From: Collinsella aerofaciens | GTDB taxonomy: Bacteria > Actinomycetota > Coriobacteriia > Coriobacteriales > Coriobacteriaceae | DNA: 5,651 nt | Direction: 5' to 3' | Assembly (NCBI GenBank): GCA_905213725.1 | Contig: CAJMJM010000113.1 | Span: 1-5,651, forward strand | Shown: positions 4,767 through 5,651 of the stretch, piece by piece | Layout: each line of letters starts with the position of its first letter | How positions within the stretch are numbered: the first letter of the stretch is position 1 | The notes under the pieces: generated by a model | Databases searched by the model: none | The model's input: only the letters and a program-made list of their open reading frames with translations | Told to the model about the DNA's origin: nothing | Made by a program: the position numbers and the translations under genes

Positions 4767-5462
4767 CTAGTCGCGACGGCCGAGGATGTTCAGAATGCGC
4801 AGGAACACGTTGATAATATCCACGAACAGATTGGACGCCATGAGCACGGCGTTGGGCAGCGTAGGCGGCACCGTCGTGGCAACATAGGTGTCGTAGCCAA
4901 TAAAGCCGGCGAACACCACGATCACGATCAGATCGGTGATGGTCTGTGAGACGCCCATGAACATCAGCACGATCTCAACCAGAATAGTAGCGAGCAGAAT
5001 GCCAAAACCGATGCCATATACGCGCTGGAAAAACTTGGGGAACGTCACGCCCAAGGCGCCAAAGACAAAGGAGATGGCGGCCGTGGCGATAAAGCAAGTG
5101 ATGATGTGGGCCAGGACGTAGTAGGCAAGCCCAAACGACGCGGTCAGGCCAAAGGTGCTCGCAAAGATTACGTAGCCCACAAGGGACAGGCCCACGGACT
5201 GCTTGCTGGCGGCGGCCGACATCATGACCATGCCGACGATGGTCAAAATAAACGAGCCAAAAACCAGCGGTAGGGCAGCCCCGCTCATCATCATGCGCGC
5301 AAACGACATGGTGCTCGTAAAGTAAGCACCGCCGCCCAAGGCACAAAAGCCCAAGAAGATGAGGGCAGACATGGCAAGATTATACGCACGCGGCGACATC
5401 TCCTTGGCACGGCTTGCGCCGGTTTCGATGGGGCCGTTCTGATAGCCCTGAATATCGTTCAT
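4767..5462 (-). CDS. Bax inhibitor-1 / YccA-YetJ family membrane protein
   Basis: The product is a 231-residue polytopic inner-membrane protein of the Bax inhibitor-1 (TMBIM) family. Hydrophobic segments lie at about residues 29-49, 61-82, 88-108, 110-136, 148-170 and 175-194, with a last shorter one at 207-222: the family's six-plus-one plan. The C-terminal hallmark is clear: GYDTY (189-193) and FVDIINVFLRILNILGRR (213-230). Asp191 and Asp215 are 24 residues apart, the spacing of the two aspartates that form the pH-sensing latch in the Bacillus YetJ calcium-leak channel. A pH-dependent calcium leak is therefore plausible but inferred from the family; other bacterial members are linked to FtsH proteolysis. 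The soluble N-terminus (about 25 residues) is poorly conserved. The start has AAAGGA about eight bases upstream. A strong terminator follows the gene. Confidence 0.93.
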   Translation of the reverse strand: MNDIQGYQNGPIETGASRAKEMSPRAYNLAMSALIFLGFCALGGGAYFTSTMSFARMMMSGAALPLVFGSFILTIVGMVMMSAAASKQSVGLSLVGYVIFASTFGLTASFGLAYYVLAHIITCFIATAAISFVFGALGVTFPKFFQRVYGIGFGILLATILVEIVLMFMGVSQTITDLIVIVVFAGFIGYDTYVATTVPPTLPNAVLMASNLFVDIINVFLRILNILGRRD

Positions 5463-5501
5463 AATTTCGTCCTTTCAAAAGCGCCGCGACAGCGCAGTAG
5501 C

Positions 5502-5523
5502 TGACAAGATTCCTGTCATTGTA
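5502..5523 (-). promoter_or_regulatory. Candidate BI-1 promoter: -10 box with adjoining dyad
   Basis: On the minus strand TACAAT (complement of 5518-5523, five of six matches to TATAAT) lies about 55 bases before the BI-1 ATG. It is followed at once by the dyad TGACA-GGAATCT-TGTCA (complement of 5502-5518), overlapping by one base. The dyad would cover the expected transcription start and could be an operator. No good -35 box is visible. Confidence 0.35.
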
Positions 5524-5541
5524 CCCGAATGCCGTACGTCC

Positions 5542-5651
5542 TTACCTACGGCGCTCGCCCTCGAGCGTGCGATCAAAGGCCCAGACCCACCACCGCATCA
5601 CGTGTGCCTGCGAGCCGTCCGCCCGCTCGCGCGTCTGGTCCTCCAGATGCG
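5542..5651 (-). CDS. Partial CDS: C-terminal 35 residues of an unrecognised protein
   Basis: Only one minus-strand frame stays open from the right edge to a TAA (complement of 5542-5544). It encodes 35 residues, including a polar charged run (HLEDQTRERADGSQ), a Trp-rich patch (MRWWVWAFD) and a basic end (EGERRR). Codon use is GC-rich as in neighbouring genes, and the other two frames on this strand hit stops earlier. The family cannot be recognised from the fragment. The stop lies about 80 bases before the BI-1 ATG on the same strand, so read-through into BI-1 is possible; no terminator is seen between them. Confidence 0.55.
   Translation of the reverse strand, partial: HLEDQTRERADGSQAHVMRWWVWAFDRTLEGERRR

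Noticed and set aside
2769..5462. The minus-strand cluster (SGNH hydrolase, PARG-like, BI-1) as a defence or toxin-antitoxin island
   Set aside because: No toxin, nuclease, helicase or mobile-element gene is present, the genes are separated by strong terminators, and composition matches the rest of the window.

Overview
The window is a GC-rich, densely coded chromosomal segment. The protein sequences look like those of a gut Coriobacteriia (Actinobacteria), most likely Collinsella or a close relative. That placement rests on overall protein flavour and GC content and was not tested by a search. There are five complete genes and two genes cut by the window edges. No mobile element, CRISPR array, tRNA or rRNA was seen, and no gap between genes exceeds about 180 bases.

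Layout. (1) 1-189, minus strand: start of an unrecognised single-pass membrane protein running off the left edge. (2) 240-1695, plus strand: a candidate -10 box, a TPP riboswitch (about 262-352) and thiC (361-1695). (3) 1696-1877: a structured thiC-thiD gap with hairpins, short repeats and a consensus -10 box. (4) 1878-2708, plus strand: thiD. (5) 2709-2768: a 17-bp hairpin between convergent genes. (6) Minus strand, read right to left: the tail of an unrecognised gene (5651-5542), a Bax inhibitor-1 family membrane protein (5462-4767), a TIGR02452-type (microbial PARG-like) macrodomain protein (4628-3507) and an SGNH hydrolase (3428-2769). Clear Rho-independent terminators follow the BI-1 and PARG-like genes.

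How the genes work together. ThiC makes HMP-P from aminoimidazole ribotide and ThiD phosphorylates it to HMP-PP, the pyrimidine half of thiamine. The riboswitch would shut down thiC when TPP is plentiful. The minus-strand genes share no obvious pathway, and the terminators suggest mostly separate transcripts.

The most notable observation is that three enzymes keep intact reading frames and family folds but lack residues normally essential or near-invariant. ThiC has Trp420 in place of one of the three cysteines that bind its Fe-S cluster. ThiD has Val-Arg in place of the family's Asp-Pro. The PARG-like protein has QEA in place of the QEE signature. These may reflect decay of the thiamine pathway, real divergence, or sequence error. 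No new multi-gene system was found.
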